Shown one piece after another: positions 16,171 to 25,500 of a stretch of 64,000 nt of DNA. Numbering within the stretch: the first letter of the stretch is position 1; each line of letters begins with the position of its first letter. The stretch spans positions 2,542,001 through 2,606,000 of the forward strand of contig NZ_CP132938.1 in NCBI RefSeq assembly GCF_040358255.1, given 5' to 3'. The stretch comes from Tunturibacter gelidoferens. GTDB lineage: Bacteria > Acidobacteriota > Terriglobia > Terriglobales > Acidobacteriaceae. The notes under the pieces were generated by a model. That model was not told the origin of the DNA and ran no database searches. It was given only the letters and a program-made list of their open reading frames with translations. The position numbers were made by a program, and so were the translations under genes.

Positions 16171-17631
16171 ATGTCTGCTCATCCTTTTGATCTTGTTGCT
16201 TCTGCCTCCGCTGAGATGGTTCGCGAAGGTTTTCGTACCGATTTTCCTGACGGCAGCGACGCGCAGGTGGCGGCGATTCGTGCGGCTGAGGGAGCGAAGG
16301 CCGATGCGGATGTTCGCGATCTGCGTGGGCTGTCGTGGTCTTCGATCGACAATGACACTTCGCGGGATCTGGACCAGATTGAGGTAGCCGAACGCGTGGA
16401 AGGTGGGGTGCGCGTTAGGGTCGGGGTTGCCGATGTTTCGGCTTCGGTGCTAAAGGATACGCCGCTGGATCGTCATGCGGCGGAGCAGACACAGACGGTT
16501 TATACGGCGGTGCGGAATTTTTCCATGCTGCCGACGGAGCTTTCAACGGATCTGACTTCGTTGAATGAAGACGAGGATCGGATGGCGGTGGTTGTTGAGT
16601 TTGTGGTGGACGGTCAAGGGAAGGTGCAGGACACTGCCATCTACAGGGCGCAGGTTCGGAACACGGCGCAGCTTGCGTACAGCCACGTCGGGCCGTGGCT
16701 TGAAGGGAAAGCGGGGCCGGATGCGAAGGTGGCTGCTTCGGCGGAGTTGCAGGAGCAGTTGCGATTGCAGGATGAGGCGGCGGTGGCGCTGCGGGCTGAG
16801 CGAGTGAAGATGGGAGCGCTGGAGTTCAACCGGGCGGAGGCCGATCCGGTGGTTGTGGATGGCAAGGTGGAGTCGATTGGCACGGCGTTTCATAACCGGG
16901 CGAGCGATTTGATTGAAGAGTTGATGATTGCTACGAACGAGACGATGGCGCGGACGCTGCGGGCTGCGAAGCGATCTTCAATTCGTAGGGTGGTGAGGTC
17001 GCCAGAGCGATGGGCGCGGATTGTGGAGCTTGTGGGGAGGTATGGGACGGTGTTGCCGGGGAATCCAGACTCGGGCGCGCTGAACGCGTTTCTGCAGGCA
17101 CAGAGGCAGTCAGATGCGGTGCACTATCCGGATCTCTCGCTGGCGATCATCAAGCTGATGGGGCCGGGCGAGTACGTGCTGGCCAAGGGCGATGAAGAGG
17201 AGCAACAGGGGCACTTCGGGTTGGCGGCGCAGGATTATTCCCACTCGACGGCGCCGAACCGACGCTTCGTGGACCTGGTGACGCAGCGGGTGGTGAAGGC
17301 AATGCTGGCGGGGGAGGCTGCTCCTTATACCGACGATGAGCTTGAGGCGATTGCGAAGCACTGCAATGAGAGGGAGTCGGCTGCGCGTAAGGTGGAACGG
17401 GCGATGCTGAAGCGAGTCGCAGCGGTGGCTCTGGCCGGTAGCCTGGGGAAGAGCTTTCATGGAGTGATTACCGGCGCGAACGATAAGGGGACCTATGTTC
17501 GGGTATTCGATCCTCCGGTGGAGGGTAAGGTGGTGCGAGGCGCGCAGGGGCTGGACGTGGGGGACATGGTAGATGTGACGCTGCTGCATACTGATCCGCA
17601 AAATGCGTTCATCGACTTCGCACATGGGTGA
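16171..17631 (+). CDS. RNB-domain ribonuclease (RNase II/R-like)
   Basis: Predicted 3'-5' exoribonuclease of the RNB family. ATG at 16171 (MSAHPFDLVASASAEM) is used; the frame is open further up but only overlaps rhaB. The product, 486 residues, lacks the N-terminal cold-shock domains of E. coli RNase II/R. The active-site cluster is SIDNDTSRDLDQIEVAE: D60, D66 and D68 match three of the four metal-binding aspartates (D201, D207, D209 of RNase II), but the fourth (D210) is Q69. Later motifs RRVVRSPERW, YSHSTAPNRRFVDLVTQR (RNA-binding arginine region) and a C-terminal S1-like segment (GVITGANDKGTYVRV) support the family. No link with rhamnose metabolism is evident; it is simply next to rhaB. 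Confidence 0.88.
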   Translation: MSAHPFDLVASASAEMVREGFRTDFPDGSDAQVAAIRAAEGAKADADVRDLRGLSWSSIDNDTSRDLDQIEVAERVEGGVRVRVGVADVSASVLKDTPLDRHAAEQTQTVYTAVRNFSMLPTELSTDLTSLNEDEDRMAVVVEFVVDGQGKVQDTAIYRAQVRNTAQLAYSHVGPWLEGKAGPDAKVAASAELQEQLRLQDEAAVALRAERVKMGALEFNRAEADPVVVDGKVESIGTAFHNRASDLIEELMIATNETMARTLRAAKRSSIRRVVRSPERWARIVELVGRYGTVLPGNPDSGALNAFLQAQRQSDAVHYPDLSLAIIKLMGPGEYVLAKGDEEEQQGHFGLAAQDYSHSTAPNRRFVDLVTQRVVKAMLAGEAAPYTDDELEAIAKHCNERESAARKVERAMLKRVAAVALAGSLGKSFHGVITGANDKGTYVRVFDPPVEGKVVRGAQGLDVGDMVDVTLLHTDPQNAFIDFAHG

Positions 17632-17655
17632 GGCTGGAGGACGTCTATGGTGTTG

Positions 17656-18324
17656 CTAAGTTGCGTTGCGGAGGTATTTTTGTTTTGCGCGGCGCAGATC
17701 GTCCAGTTGATCGTCGCTCAGGGTCTGCGAGGAGCCTAGCTGGTGGGCGACGAGGCGGATGTGGGCGAGGTGCTCGACGGTCTCCATCTTGAGGAAGGCG
17801 TCGAGGAGCGTGGGACCATACGCTACGGCACCGTGATTGGCCATGAGGATGGCGGTGTGATGGGGGATAAAGGGTCTGAGGCTGGCCGCGACCTCGTCGG
17901 TACCGGTGGTGGCATATTGTGCCAGTGGGACTGAACCGAGGGTCATGACGGCTTCCTGGCAGAGCATCTCGTCGAGGGCGCGGCCGGCGCAGGCGAAGGC
18001 GGTTGCGATGGGGGGATGGGAGTGGACGACGGCTTCGATGTCCGTTCTCATCTGGTAGACGGCGAGGTGCATGCTGAGTTCGCTGGTGACCTTTCGTGAG
18101 CCCGTGAGCTGACGTCCTTCGAGGTCGACGATAACCATGTCGGAGGGGCGCATGAGGTACTTGCTCATGCCGGTGGGAGTGACCAGCAGGCGCTCCTGAT
18201 CGAGCCGGACGGAGAGGTTTCCTGAGGTTCCCGGCATAAAGCCGAGCCGCGAGAGCCATCTGCCGAACTGCACGAGTTCGCGCCTCAATTCAACTTCTGG
18301 TCGGCCGATACATTCTTCGATCAT
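17656..18324 (-). CDS. Class II aldolase/adducin family protein (FucA/AraD-like)
   Basis: Zinc-dependent aldolase or epimerase of the FucA/AraD/RhaD fold. ATG at 18324 (MIEECIGRPEVELRRELV) is chosen because GAGGAACG stands directly before it; an upstream in-frame ATG at 18378 would add 18 residues. The 222-residue product has GTSGNLSVRL (phosphate-binding), TPTGMSKYLM, VVHSHPPIATAFACAG (two zinc histidines), an acidic catalytic candidate in LDEMLCQEAVMTL, and LMANHGAVAYGP with a further zinc histidine. Typical L-fuculose-phosphate aldolase size. It is convergent with the RNase gene (24-bp gap). As the island already has an aldolase, this one probably serves another deoxysugar or a pentulose phosphate; the substrate cannot be read from sequence. 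Confidence 0.85.
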   Translation of the reverse strand: MIEECIGRPEVELRRELVQFGRWLSRLGFMPGTSGNLSVRLDQERLLVTPTGMSKYLMRPSDMVIVDLEGRQLTGSRKVTSELSMHLAVYQMRTDIEAVVHSHPPIATAFACAGRALDEMLCQEAVMTLGSVPLAQYATTGTDEVAASLRPFIPHHTAILMANHGAVAYGPTLLDAFLKMETVEHLAHIRLVAHQLGSSQTLSDDQLDDLRRAKQKYLRNAT

Positions 18325-18819
18325 CGTTCCTCTTTCGTTGCCATGAAGTGTAATCCCATTCCGGTTTTCAAAGTGCATGTTTCCTCACGGGATTTCGAAT
18401 GGAGATGGTTTTATTTGGATGATCGGTTTTGGCGAAGAGGAGCTTTGCCGGTTTCGCCTATTTTGGCGGAGGCCATGAAGAGGTGAGCGGCGGGAGCGGG
18501 CCGATGACGGACGGCGCACGGCTGCCAGTCCGATGGAAGCGATGTAGTCATACTGTCCGCAGTCGGGGTTGCCCCCAAACTGGCGGGGAAATGATTTGGT
18601 TGAGAGGTCCGCATAGACGGTCATAGTTGTTCAGCGAAGATACACTCTTCGGGGGTCTTTGGTAGAGGAGAGATTTCTTTTATGACAATATTCGCCAGGT
18701 CGAGGGTTCTTGAATCTCTTCCTGTCTGGTCGAATGATGCGGAAGACAATGTTGACGCTCTGGGTATGGATGCCCCGAGCCTCGCTCTGAGCAAGTGTGA
18801 TGGCTTGGGCTGAGCCGAT
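18325..18819. other. Gene-poor stretch between aldolase and GH39 genes
   Basis: No recognised gene. A minus-strand frame at 18385-18624 (79 codons, arginine/serine-rich, unrecognised) and a plus-strand frame at 18682-18813 (43 codons, with GGAGAG ten bases before its ATG) are open, but neither resembles a known protein and their composition does not persuade. The region presumably holds the aldolase promoter. Confidence 0.4.
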
Positions 18820-20343
18820 TCAATGTCGTGAGTTTTCGACGTGGATCAGTAGCAGCGCGTTCGGACTGAGACTAAGGTGTAAAGTTCCATTGCTAAGTTC
18901 CATCTCTTCTGGGGCGGGGAGTGCGGTCTCGCGGTTTAGCTGCTCGGCCTGTTCCGGTGTCGGGTTTTTGGGCTTACCCATGGCGGCCCACTGCGGCAGA
19001 ACATTTCCATGGGTCTGGTCGACTCGTTGAATCGCGGCCTTTGCGTTTTGTGGGACACCGAGCAGATGGAGGGTTAGTTCGCGGGAAGTTCCCTGTTGGC
19101 CGGGGTCAACCATATTCCATGCCGCGATCGCCAAATCTCCGTTCGCCGTTCGCGTGACGATAACGTTGTTGGAGACGTTGGCAAGGCGTTGATCGCCGAG
19201 TTGGTGTAAGAGCCCGTAGGCGTAGTAGCTGGGCTTGTTGATTCCGTCGAAGGCGCGTAGGCCGAAGTCTCCGCGAAATGGGGTGCTGGTGGGACCGCCT
19301 TCTTCGAAGACGTCGGAGAAGGTCCAGAAGGAGAGCATGTCGACGTTGCCGTCGCACTCGCGTACTGTGTTGGCCAGGGCGGGGCCGACGTAGATCGTGT
19401 CGCGAGCCTCCATCATGCCCGGAACGTTCCATTCTGTCCAAAACAGCGGCAGGTGAGGTGTGGCGGAGCGGTTGATCTCTCCACGAACCTTTGCGATAGC
19501 GCGACCGACTCGGTCGTCCATGGGGATGTCTTCGTTGGTGCCAAACATGTTGTGGACGGTGTCGTCGGCGTATCCATGGGTGGAGACGAAGTCGACGGGG
19601 ATGTGATTTTCCGCGGTGTGCTGGAGAAACTCGGGGATCCATTGAGCCGCGGCCGTTGCTGGTCCGCCTACACGCAGACGAGGGCTGACGGATTTTAGAG
19701 TGCGTGCGGTGTGGTCGTAGAGTTCGAAGTACGATTCTTGCCGGGGGATGCCGTTCCAGAAGTCGATGTTAGGTTCGTTCCATACTTCGAAGTACCACTG
19801 GGCGACTTCGTCGATGCCGTATCGCTCGACCAAGTGCTGGGCGAAGTGTTGGATGAGGTCGTCCCAACGCTCCATGCTCTTTGGTGGCGAGACGTTTTGT
19901 TTGTACCAGAAGGGGTGGAGAGCGTCGGGGTTGAAGGCAAGCTTCTTGGGCATGAAGCTGATCTCTACGACCGGACGAACACCGTTCTTCAGGAGGCCGT
20001 CGTAGATGGAATCGACGTAGGCGAAGTTGTAGACGGGGTTGCCATGCTCGTCCTCGTTGTAGACGCCGACTTCGTCGTGAAGGATCGCGTGAAAGCGTAC
20101 GTAGCGGAAGTCCGCTACTTTTTTAACAGCGCGCAGGTCTTCTCGGTAGGCTTCGCGCAGGGTGAGGATGGCGCGACCGGAGCCGAACATCTGCTCCCAA
20201 AAGTGCGGAAATGGAGTCGTCGTCGCGTGGGGGTCGATGGTGACGACTTCGTCGCCGGACGCCTGAGATTGAGCGAAGGTCGGCCACGCAATGCACAGAA
20301 GAATCAGAGAGAGCGGTAGGAACTTGCTTCTGCGGCTAGTCAT
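18820..20343 (-). CDS. GH39-like glycoside hydrolase, secreted (copy 1)
   Basis: Exported glycosidase, probably periplasmic, with a signal peptide (LPLSLILLCIAWPTFAQSQA). The TIM-barrel domain carries HFWEQMFGSGRAILTLREAY near the N-terminus, the acid/base glutamate in FEVWNEPNIDFW (near residue 200) and the nucleophile glutamate in LPLFWTEWNVPG (near residue 305), as in family 39 beta-xylosidases and related enzymes. A C-terminal beta domain with AAWNMVDPGQQG and LLLIHVENS follows. Length 507. It is the downstream partner of a close paralogue (20505-22082) on the same strand, 161 bp away. The nearby TonB receptors suggest plant or microbial glycan as substrate; xylosidase activity is only the family's best-known one. 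Confidence 0.85.
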   Translation of the reverse strand: MTSRRSKFLPLSLILLCIAWPTFAQSQASGDEVVTIDPHATTTPFPHFWEQMFGSGRAILTLREAYREDLRAVKKVADFRYVRFHAILHDEVGVYNEDEHGNPVYNFAYVDSIYDGLLKNGVRPVVEISFMPKKLAFNPDALHPFWYKQNVSPPKSMERWDDLIQHFAQHLVERYGIDEVAQWYFEVWNEPNIDFWNGIPRQESYFELYDHTARTLKSVSPRLRVGGPATAAAQWIPEFLQHTAENHIPVDFVSTHGYADDTVHNMFGTNEDIPMDDRVGRAIAKVRGEINRSATPHLPLFWTEWNVPGMMEARDTIYVGPALANTVRECDGNVDMLSFWTFSDVFEEGGPTSTPFRGDFGLRAFDGINKPSYYAYGLLHQLGDQRLANVSNNVIVTRTANGDLAIAAWNMVDPGQQGTSRELTLHLLGVPQNAKAAIQRVDQTHGNVLPQWAAMGKPKNPTPEQAEQLNRETALPAPEEMELSNGTLHLSLSPNALLLIHVENSRH

Positions 20344-20504
20344 TGTTACCTCGTTCTGGACGGAGGGAGGCGTTTGGAGAAAATTTTACTTGTGACGCAA
20401 AGCATTGTGACGAGTCGTTAGTCTGCGTTTCACTTCACGTCGAGGAGGCACAGGCTTAACTCAAGAGTTCAGGACCGGGCCCGAGTCGCTCAAACAGCGG
20501 CTGT

Positions 20505-22082
20505 TTATTTGACTACAAGAAGAACGAGGCCGTGTGGCGGCACAGTGATCTGCAGATGACCGCCCGAGAGCCGCAGTTGTTCTGCAGGTTCCATTGAACC
20601 GGCTGCTTTCAATTGTTTGATCTGGCCCTGCGTGAGGCTGCCACGCGGTCTTCCCATTGTGTCAAATGCTTTTACTGCATTTCCGTGGTCGTCATCCAGT
20701 CGCAAGAGCTCAACTTTAGCGTTTGATGGAACGCCGGCGACGGTCACCTGGAAGTTTTTGTCTGTGCCCTTGCTGGTGGGGGGTGGGGTATAGGCGGCGC
20801 CGGTTCCGAAGGGTGGTGCATAGTTCCAAAGAGCGACTTCTACGGCGCCATCGTCCGATCTGGTTGCCAATGCATCCTCATTCTCGAGTTTGATTCTGTG
20901 GTCTCCAAGGCGATGCAACATCGCGAAAGCGTTGAATGATGGCTTTGGAATGCTGTCGGCGGCGATGAGGCCAAAGCCACCGTAGAATGGCGTTCGAACG
21001 ACCCCCTGTTCCTCGAAGACGTCGGAGAACGACCAGTAACTCATCGACTCTGTGAGGCCGTCGCATTGGCGGATGTTATTCGCTAACCAGGATCCCATGT
21101 AGGTGGTGTCCGTTACGTCGGGCTCGTTCGAATAGCTGGCGTTGTACTCACTGAAGAGTAGCGGCATCGTGGGGTAGGGAGAGGAGGCGATCTCGTCGTG
21201 CACCTTTTTTACTGCGCGATAGACCATGACGTCTCGCGGAATCTGTTCGTCGGTGTGGAAGACATCTTTGGCGGTGTCGTTTGCGTAGACGTGCGTTGAG
21301 GCGAAGTCGACGGGGATGTTGTGGTCTTTGCAGTGCTGGAGGAAGTCCGCGACGTATGCGGCCTGGGCCGTCGATGGTCCGCCTACGCGAATCCTTTGAC
21401 TCACTTTCTTGAGTGCGAGCGCGGTGTGATCGTAGAGTTCGAAGTAAGTGGGCATGTTGGGTCGGCCGCCCCAGAAGTCGAGGTTCGGCTCATTCCAAAC
21501 CTCGAAGTTCCAGGTGGCGACTTCGTCGATGCCGTAGCGGTCGATCAAGTGCTGGGCGAAGGCGGCGATCATGGCATCCCAGAGCGCGTAGTCCTTAGGT
21601 GGAGATACGACTGGTTTATAGAAGAAGGACTGCGTCTGGTTTGGGTCGGCTGCCATCTTGCGGGGCATGAAGCTGAGTTCTACGAAGGGGCGAACGCCGT
21701 TTGCGAGAAGGCCGTCGTAGATCTGGTCGATGTAGGAGAAGTTGTAGATGCCGGCGCCCTGGACCTTTTCGGGAGGCAGTCCGGGATTCTGCGTCGTTGC
21801 GTCGGGGTCGTAGAGGCCGACCTCGTCGAGAAAGATGCCGTGGAATCGCACTGATTTGAAGTCGGTTACGTTCTTGACGGTGCGGAGATCGTCGCGGTAG
21901 CTCTGGCGGAGAGAGAGGATGGCGCGGCCGGAGCCGAAGGTCTGCTCCCAGAAGTGGGGGAAGGGGGTGGTGGGGGCGCCGGCGTCGATGCGGATCTGCT
22001 CGGGCTGCTGGGCGGCGAGGGGGAACGAGCTGAAAAGGGAGAGGCTAAGCGCGGCAAGGGCGAGAGTGCGGGATCGAATCAT
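20505..22082 (-). CDS. GH39-like glycoside hydrolase, secreted (copy 2)
   Basis: Paralogue of the preceding enzyme, 525 residues from ATG 22082 (MIRSRTLALAALSLSLFSS), which has a GGAGAGA in place; the upstream ATG at 22097 overlaps that ribosome site. A clear signal peptide ends near AAQQP. Conserved motifs: HFWEQTFGSGRAILSLRQSY, acid/base in WNFEVWNEPNLDFWGG, nucleophile in MPLLFSEYNASY. It differs from copy 1 by an insertion near residue 105 (DATTQNPGLPPEKVQGAG) and in the C-terminal beta domain. Tandem order and similarity over the full length suggest local duplication followed by divergence. Substrate not deducible; likely works with the neighbouring TonB receptor. Confidence 0.85.
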   Translation of the reverse strand: MIRSRTLALAALSLSLFSSFPLAAQQPEQIRIDAGAPTTPFPHFWEQTFGSGRAILSLRQSYRDDLRTVKNVTDFKSVRFHGIFLDEVGLYDPDATTQNPGLPPEKVQGAGIYNFSYIDQIYDGLLANGVRPFVELSFMPRKMAADPNQTQSFFYKPVVSPPKDYALWDAMIAAFAQHLIDRYGIDEVATWNFEVWNEPNLDFWGGRPNMPTYFELYDHTALALKKVSQRIRVGGPSTAQAAYVADFLQHCKDHNIPVDFASTHVYANDTAKDVFHTDEQIPRDVMVYRAVKKVHDEIASSPYPTMPLLFSEYNASYSNEPDVTDTTYMGSWLANNIRQCDGLTESMSYWSFSDVFEEQGVVRTPFYGGFGLIAADSIPKPSFNAFAMLHRLGDHRIKLENEDALATRSDDGAVEVALWNYAPPFGTGAAYTPPPTSKGTDKNFQVTVAGVPSNAKVELLRLDDDHGNAVKAFDTMGRPRGSLTQGQIKQLKAAGSMEPAEQLRLSGGHLQITVPPHGLVLLVVK

Positions 22083-22458
22083 GAGGGATCTCTCCAAGGG
22101 TGTGCAGCTTGTGGTGAATTCATGGTGACAACGTGATGTTTCGGTGGTGCGACGTGGTGAACTAACACCATGTTCGCGTGGTGCGGGAGCAGGAATGACG
22201 CGGGTTTCGTGGTTTTTGTGTGTAGAAAAATACCTGGATAAAAATGCACCATAAATGAGGCAGCCACTTTTCTTGGGACCTTGCCCTTCGAGTTCAGGGA
22301 AGGCAAAGGTAAAGACGAAATACAGGATCCTTCGGCTTCGCTCAGGATGACGACCGAAAGGATCTTGGGTGACGATTCAAAGTGACGACGAAGGGCTCTG
22401 GTTGTCCACAAACAACTTAGGTTACGACGAATAACTTTGCAATGACGGTGAAGAACTC
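22083..22458. other. Intergenic stretch between GH39 copy 2 and TonB receptor
   Basis: No gene seen. It contains the dispersed repeat at 22325-22351 and the promoter region of the GH39 gene on the minus strand. Confidence 0.5.
22325..22351. repeat. Dispersed intergenic repeat (TTCGCTCAGGATGAC type)
   Basis: GGATCCTTCGGCTTCGCTCAGGATGAC. Related copies occur at 37891-37930, 62283-62309 and, more diverged, 61058-61082. It is imperfectly palindromic (GGATCCTTCGG ... AGGAT) and always intergenic here. Confidence 0.6.
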
Positions 22459-22493
22459 CCCGTCTGCACCTGGGTGGATTTGGTGCAGACGGG
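22459..22493 (-). terminator. Hairpin terminator of the TonB receptor gene
   Basis: Perfect 12-bp inverted repeat CCCGTCTGCACC / GGTGCAGACGGG with an 11-nt loop, starting 10 bp after the receptor stop codon. There is only a weak T-run, so intrinsic termination is likely but not certain. Confidence 0.65.
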
Positions 22494-22503
22494 AAGAGGT
22501 TGG

Positions 22504-25500
22504 CTAGAAGCTGAAACGGGCCTGGATGTTGACGGTTCGTGCACCGAGAGCGGCTTGTGCCTGGCCAAAGTTTTTGGAGGTGATGACGTTGGAGATGCTG
22601 GAGGTTTGAAAGTTGAGGTTGTTGAAGAGATTGAAGGCATCGGCGCGGATCTCGAACTGCGCGTTTTCTCCGAGGATGGGCATTTTGGGAAGGCCGAAGG
22701 CTTTTGTGATGGTGCCATCGACATCTTTATAGCCGGGGCCGTCGAGGGAGTTACGAGCTACTCCCGGGAGTTGTGGCAGGGCTGCCATTGCGAGTGGACC
22801 CGATCCGGTCGGGACGGGTGCGGTCGGTGGGACGTAGTACGCGGTCCCGCTCTCAGTCTTGGCGAGTGGGAAGTTCTGGTTCAGGCCGTTGCCTACACCG
22901 GGTCCTGATTTGAAGGCGTCGTTGCTGGTGCTGTGACCTGCTCCGCCGAGATAGGTGGCTGGACGCAACTGGCTGTAGCCGCTGCTGGCGTAGTAGAGGC
23001 TTCCGGGTGCATTGAAGACGGGGGTCCATGGGAATCCAGTGTGAATGTTGAAGATGCCGCTGACCGACCATCCGCCGAGAACCTTCTCCATCCAGGCGCT
23101 AGAGCCGTGGAAGAAGACGGGCTGCCAGAGGCCGTAGATCTTGAACGCTTTGCCTACGTTGTAGTCTGAGCGGCCGCGAGCTAAGTATGGCGCATAGGGG
23201 TAGGGGTCCTGATAGTAAGGGCCGGAGCCGTCATCCATACTCTTGGCCCATTGGAACTGAGCGTCGATTTGGACGTGATGCGACATTTGATGTTTGAGGC
23301 CTGCGAGGAAGGCGTTGTTGTTGGACGCTCCATTGTTTCCGAAGAGCTGGAGGCTGTTGACGAGTGGGTTGAGGGGAAGACCCTGAGCGACAGCGGTGAC
23401 GTATTGGTTGGAGTTGACGATGACGTGGCGGGTGGTGCTGCCCTGATATCCGACCGTTGCGACGAGTTGGTAGGGAAGCTGGAACTGAGTATCGAGCGAG
23501 TAGTGCTGGGTATAAATGGTGGGTAGATTGTGAGGGAGAGATACGAGTCCGACGCCGCCGGCGACAGGCAGGTTAGCACTGTTGAAGGTGGTGATGGTGT
23601 GCGGGTTTGGGGGATAGCCGAAGAGTGAGTGAGGATCGGACGCTATCCCGTAGACGATGCTCGAGTTGATGTTGGCGGGGCTGGCGCTGGAGAAGTTCGG
23701 ACTGACGACCGTCGGCGGGTTGCTAGCAACGTTGCCCGCAATGGCAATCTCCTCCTGGTTGTAGTTGAGGCCGTAACCGCCGCGTACGACGAACTTCCCA
23801 TTGAAATGAGGCGGGCTGAAGTTGAAGCCAAACTGCGGTCCGAAGTTACCTTTCTGTGAGTTGTAGAGTGTGCTGCTTGGCCTGATGCTAAGACCGCTGA
23901 AGGTGCTGGTGCCGGAGCCCAGGATGACAGCGTTAATGTTATTTTCCTTCGAACCGAAGGGCCCAAAATAGGAGTAGCGAAGGCCGAAGTTGAGGGTCAG
24001 ATTTGGGAGAACCTTCCAATCGTCCTGAGCGAAGAAGCCCCAGAGGTCTTCGCGTGTGTCCTGACGGTTGGTGGCTGGAGTGCCGGTGAACGGATTGAAG
24101 CTGCCACTTTCGGAGCTCGGTGCATCGTTCAGGAAGTCCCAGTAGTTATAGAAAACATAGCTGGGACGGGCGGAGTAAGTTGGGTTGTTGAGGTAGTAGA
24201 GGCGTGTCAGTTCGCCGCCAAATTTGATGGTGTGGTTCCCTAAGATTTTGGTTGCGATGTCTCGGTAACTATAAGTCCACTGGTTGTAATCGCCGGGGCC
24301 GGGTGCGCCGAAGCTGCCGATGGAGGTTGTGGCGATACTGCCGAGTGCTCCGATTGAGTCGGTGGGTAGGCCGAAGGGCGCCTGCGGGTTGGAGCCGATC
24401 TCGTTGTAGCGATATCCTGCCGCGTTGGCACGAGCTTCATTCAGGAAGGAAGGCGTGAAGATATGGTTCCAGATGACGGAGAAAGCGTCATTGATCTGTT
24501 CGTGATGGAAGAGATTGTAGGCGCGGATGGAGCCGTTGTATTGAGTGACAGTCTGCGGCACCCAGTAAATGGCAAACGCTATGTGATCTTTTTTGGTGAC
24601 GTCGGAGTCGAGGCGACCGTTGTACTGGCTCTCAGTGATGGAGCTGGGATTTGACAAGGTGTAGTTGGCGATATCGGCTACATTGGAGAGTCCACCGCCG
24701 ACTCCAGGATTCGCGGTGCTCTGCCATGTGAGGTCCTGGGTGCCGAGACCTGTGGTGATCGGCGAACCGATGTTGAGGCCCTGGCCCGGGATGGTGCGGC
24801 AGTTGACGTTTTCGGTTAGTCCTACGTTCGCGCAGGTCTGGTTGATGAGGCCGGCGGAGCTGACGCCAGCCCCCGGGAATGTGAGGAAGGTCTTCGAGAT
24901 ACTGTTAGCGGGTGCAAGGGCCGCGAAGGCTGAGGTTTCATACCAACCTGTGCTGGTGACGGAGGAGCTGTTTCGCTGGGTTTCGTAGGCAAAGAAGGCG
25001 AAGAGGCGGTTCTTTAAGATGGGACCGCCGATGCTGCCCCCGTACTGGTTGAATCGTTGAGTGTCTCTAAGGAGACCGCGTTCCGAGGCCGTGCCCGGAG
25101 TGAGCGAACCGGGGCCGTTGTACTTCTGGTAGGCGTTAAGGCCGGGACGGCTGGCGCGAAAGAACAGACTGCCATGGAAGTCGTTGGTGCCGGCCTTGGA
25201 TGTGACCTGGATCTGGGCTCCGCTGAAACGGCCGTTCTCTGCATCGTAGGTGTTGGAGACGATCTTGACGTTACCTACGGAGTCTTCAGTTGGGGTGATG
25301 ACGGAGGTGCCGCCCCACACTGCGCTAACGGTACTGATTCCGTCGATCGAGATGCCATTGGTTTCGTATTGACCGCCGTTGGAGACGGCCTGGGGCCCGT
25401 TTTCGGTAGCGAAGATACCGGCACTGGCGTTGGTGCCGCCTGGACCCTGAGTACCGGGTAGATTGTTCGTGCCACCGGCGCCCCCCTGCGAGCCGTCGCC

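Noticed and set aside
18385-18624. 79-codon minus-strand frame in the aldolase/GH39 gap
   Set aside because: No homology recognised, low-complexity composition and no ribosome site; kept only as a note in the gap entry.
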